This document shows, in pieces, positions 5,653 to 7,328 of a DNA stretch of 7,328 nt; positions within the stretch are counted from its first letter, which is position 1; the number at the start of each line of letters is the position of its first letter. The position numbers and the translations under genes are program-made. The DNA comes from Bacillota bacterium. GTDB lineage: Bacteria; Bacillota; Desulfotomaculia; Desulfotomaculales; Desulfallaceae. The notes below the pieces were generated by a model. It saw only the letters and a list, made by a program, of their open reading frames with translations. It did no database searches and was not told the DNA's origin. The stretch lies in assembly GCA_009781965.1 (NCBI GenBank), contig WQUS01000069.1, positions 1 to 7,328 on the forward strand. The letters run 5' to 3'.

Positions 5653-6840
5653 ATGGGTAAACAATTTAAATTGATGCATGTTTTACTGGGATTAGCGCTG
5701 GCAGTGGGCATCATGCTGCTGGGCGGTTGCGGCGGCACAACTACCAAAGAGGGGCAAAATGCTGCCCAGCCATCCGCGGAAAAGATTAAGGTTGGCGTCG
5801 TTGGTGCATTTAGCGGTCCGGCGGCGGAAATGGGCACACCCATGCGTACAGGTATTGAAATGGCTGCGGCAGAGATCAACAATGCCGGAGGGATTAACGG
5901 CAGACAAATTCAAGTGATCTCCTATGACGACGAGGGGGATTCTTCGAAAAGCGCTACCATGGCCCACCGCTTGATCGAATCAGACAATGTCCTAGCCGTT
6001 CTGGCGGCGCCCAGTTCCGGCACCGCCATTGCCGTCGCCTCGGTATGCCGGGAAGCTTCTGTGCCCCAGATTGTGCCCGTAGCGCAATCGCCGGAAGTGC
6101 TTCAGCCGCCCAGTCCTTGGATTTTCAGGATTTCCGCCAATAACGATATGGACATTGCCCGTTTAATTAATTATATCAAGAAAAATGGCTGGAAGAATGT
6201 AGCCCTTCTCCACGACACCTCCGCTTTTGGCCAGTCTGGTGAAAAGATTTTCTTAAAGGCCCTCCCGGCCGCCGATTTAAACATTGCCGCCAATGTGGGG
6301 CATCAGGTGGGCATGACAGATATGACTGCCCAAGCTTTGTCCATTAAGCAATCAAATGCCGATGTGATTGTCGCTTGGAGCTTAGGGGCCGACGGCGCCG
6401 TTTTTGCCAATAACCTTAAGAATATTGGCTTTAAAGCACCCCTTTTGGCGAGCCGCGGCATGATGTTTGACGTATACACCAGGTTGGGCGGTGCTGCCGT
6501 GGAGGGAACGATAGCGCCAGGATCTATTGATTACACCAAAAAAGAGGCCCAAGATTTTATCCAAAAGTATCACAGTAAAGACAGTGCCGCGGGCGGCGTT
6601 GATTTTGCCGCTTTGGGCTATGATGCGATGAATGTGCTGGCTGAGGCGCTTAAACAAGCCGGGCCGAATCCGGACCGTCAGCAGGTGCGTGATGCGATTC
6701 AAGGGATTAAGGGATTTAAACCGGTTACCGGTTATGCGGACGCCGAAATAACTTTTGCTCCGGATAGGCACGAGGGTGGGAATATAGAGAACTCTGTGCT
6801 GCAGGTGGTTAAAAACGGCAAATGGGTTAACTTGGATTAA
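5653..6840 (+). CDS. branched-chain amino acid-type ABC transporter substrate-binding lipoprotein, copy 2
   Basis: This 395-residue paralogue of the preceding gene has the same architecture: signal peptide with lipobox LLGGC (Cys26), LivK-like first lobe beginning KIKVGVVGAFSGP, the GIEMAAAEINNAGGING signature and an identical C-terminal tail. Differences from copy 1 are clustered rather than even. Dense changes lie at the lipobox-proximal segment, at 151-178, at 203-215, at 238-243 (DVIVAWSL against DVVIEWNL, so Glu241 of copy 1 is Ala here) and at 372-379. Several of these could line the ligand cleft, so the two proteins may bind related but different ligands; this is inference without a structure. 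GAGGTGG (5639-5645) sits 7 nt before the ATG. The gene starts 23 bp after copy 1 and is followed by a GC-rich hairpin. It likely feeds the same ABC permease as copy 1, encoded outside the window. Confidence 0.93.
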   Translation: MGKQFKLMHVLLGLALAVGIMLLGGCGGTTTKEGQNAAQPSAEKIKVGVVGAFSGPAAEMGTPMRTGIEMAAAEINNAGGINGRQIQVISYDDEGDSSKSATMAHRLIESDNVLAVLAAPSSGTAIAVASVCREASVPQIVPVAQSPEVLQPPSPWIFRISANNDMDIARLINYIKKNGWKNVALLHDTSAFGQSGEKIFLKALPAADLNIAANVGHQVGMTDMTAQALSIKQSNADVIVAWSLGADGAVFANNLKNIGFKAPLLASRGMMFDVYTRLGGAAVEGTIAPGSIDYTKKEAQDFIQKYHSKDSAAGGVDFAALGYDAMNVLAEALKQAGPNPDRQQVRDAIQGIKGFKPVTGYADAEITFAPDRHEGGNIENSVLQVVKNGKWVNLD

Positions 6841-6854
6841 TGTGGATTAGTAAA

Positions 6855-6889
6855 GCCGCCCCCTGTTGCTCGGTGTTTAGGGGGGCGGC
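6855..6889 (+). terminator. GC-rich hairpin after the second binding-protein gene, atypical terminator or mRNA stabiliser
   Basis: GCCGCCCCC (6855-6863) pairs perfectly with GGGGGCGGC (6881-6889) across a 17-nt intervening segment, with one further U-G pair possible. The stem begins 15 bp after the stop codon. The plus strand continues ATAAAGTTAC, so the U-tract of an intrinsic terminator is missing. It may act as a partial terminator or protect the 3' end of the binding-protein message, lowering expression of the dehydrogenase relative to the binding proteins. Confidence 0.5.
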
Positions 6890-6934
6890 ATAAAGTTACA
6901 AAAGCTATAAATTGGAATACCGGAGGTCTTAATC

Positions 6935-7328
6935 ATGGCGATATTGGAAGGTAAGGTGGCGGTTATTACCGGCGCTGGTTCGGGACTTGGACGGGAAATA
7001 GCCCTGGGTATGGCAAGGGAAAAAGCCATAACAGTAGTGGCGGCCCATCGGGAAGAGAATGGACGGGAAACAGCGGAAATAATCACCCGGGAAGGCTATC
7101 AGTCTGTTTGCATTACTACTGACGTGGAAAACGAGATTTCCGTGCAGGCCATGGTGCAAAAGGTGATTGAAGCATATGGCCGCCTTGATATTCTGGTTAA
7201 CAATGCCGGTATTATTGTACGCAAGTCCCTTTTGGGGCACTCGCTGGCAGAGTGGGAAAAGGTCCTGCGGGTAAATTTAACCGGGACTTTTCTGGGCGCC
7301 AAATATGCAGCCCCCCAGATGATTAAGC
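6935..7328 (+). CDS. short-chain dehydrogenase/reductase (SDR), 3' end cut by the window edge
   Basis: The first 131 codons of a classical SDR are present; the family is about 250 residues. The Rossmann motif TGAGSGLG is at 12-19, Asp63 follows the third strand (TTDV), NNAG is at 89-92, and the helix-4 Asn is in VNLTG (113-117). The catalytic Ser and the YxxxK pair lie beyond the window, so activity cannot be verified. The end of the second strand reads VVAAHREENG: an Arg at 39 and no acidic residue, which hints at NADP(H) preference, though this is only inference. GGAGG (6922-6926) is 8 nt before the ATG. It sits 94 bp after the second binding-protein gene, behind a hairpin without U-tract, so read-through from the upstream operon is likely. 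It may oxidise or reduce an intermediate made by the hydrolase. FabG-like or sugar/alcohol dehydrogenase roles remain possible. Confidence 0.93.
   Translation, partial: MAILEGKVAVITGAGSGLGREIALGMAREKAITVVAAHREENGRETAEIITREGYQSVCITTDVENEISVQAMVQKVIEAYGRLDILVNNAGIIVRKSLLGHSLAEWEKVLRVNLTGTFLGAKYAAPQMIK

Larger units (their letters stand above)
4442..6840 (+). repeat. tandem gene duplication with a 1211-bp period
   Basis: The two binding-protein genes align without a single insertion or deletion, with a constant offset of 1211 bp. By hand count 80 of 395 residues differ, about 80% identity. Some stretches are identical in DNA: the last 33 nt including the stop (5597-5629 and 6808-6840) and 32 nt at 5492-5523 and 6703-6734. 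Copy 2 appears richer in G/C at third codon positions. Confidence 0.9.

Overview
The window looks like a chromosomal stretch of an anaerobic Firmicute, most likely Clostridia or Negativicutes. The evidence is strong GGAGG-type ribosome binding sites, AT-rich intergenic DNA, a sigma-54 activator with N-terminal CBS domains, and tandem LivK-type lipoproteins. The genus cannot be fixed by reading alone. The genes fall into two divergent groups separated by a 366-bp regulatory region (2795-3160).

Left group, minus strand: a sigma-54-dependent activator (CBS-CBS-PAS-AAA+-Fis HTH, start favoured at 2794) is followed after 17 bp by comM/yifB, which runs off the left edge. Right group, plus strand: a phosphotriesterase-family metallohydrolase (3161-4165), a 276-bp gap, two tandem paralogous branched-chain-amino-acid-type substrate-binding lipoproteins of exactly 395 residues each (about 80% identical, no gaps), then a GC-rich hairpin and the first 131 codons of a short-chain dehydrogenase/reductase that runs off the right edge.

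The divergent region holds a probable sigma-A promoter for the activator (TTGGCA-N16-TATAGT, minus strand), a perfect 16-bp inverted repeat with a 2-nt centre (2905-2938), two similar half-sites, and a GG-N10-GC sigma-54-like promoter (3094-3110). The sigma-54-like promoter would start transcription about 40 nt before the hydrolase ATG. This is the expected arrangement for an activator made from its own sigma-A promoter that switches on a divergent sigma-54 operon.

As an inference, the module is a regulated uptake-and-catabolism unit: two binding proteins capture a small organic ligand, the hydrolase opens or cleaves it (possibly as a lactonase, esterase or amidase), and the dehydrogenase oxidises or reduces a product. 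The ligand is unknown, and no ABC permease or ATPase gene lies within the window. There is no sign of mobile elements, CRISPR arrays, tRNA or rRNA.
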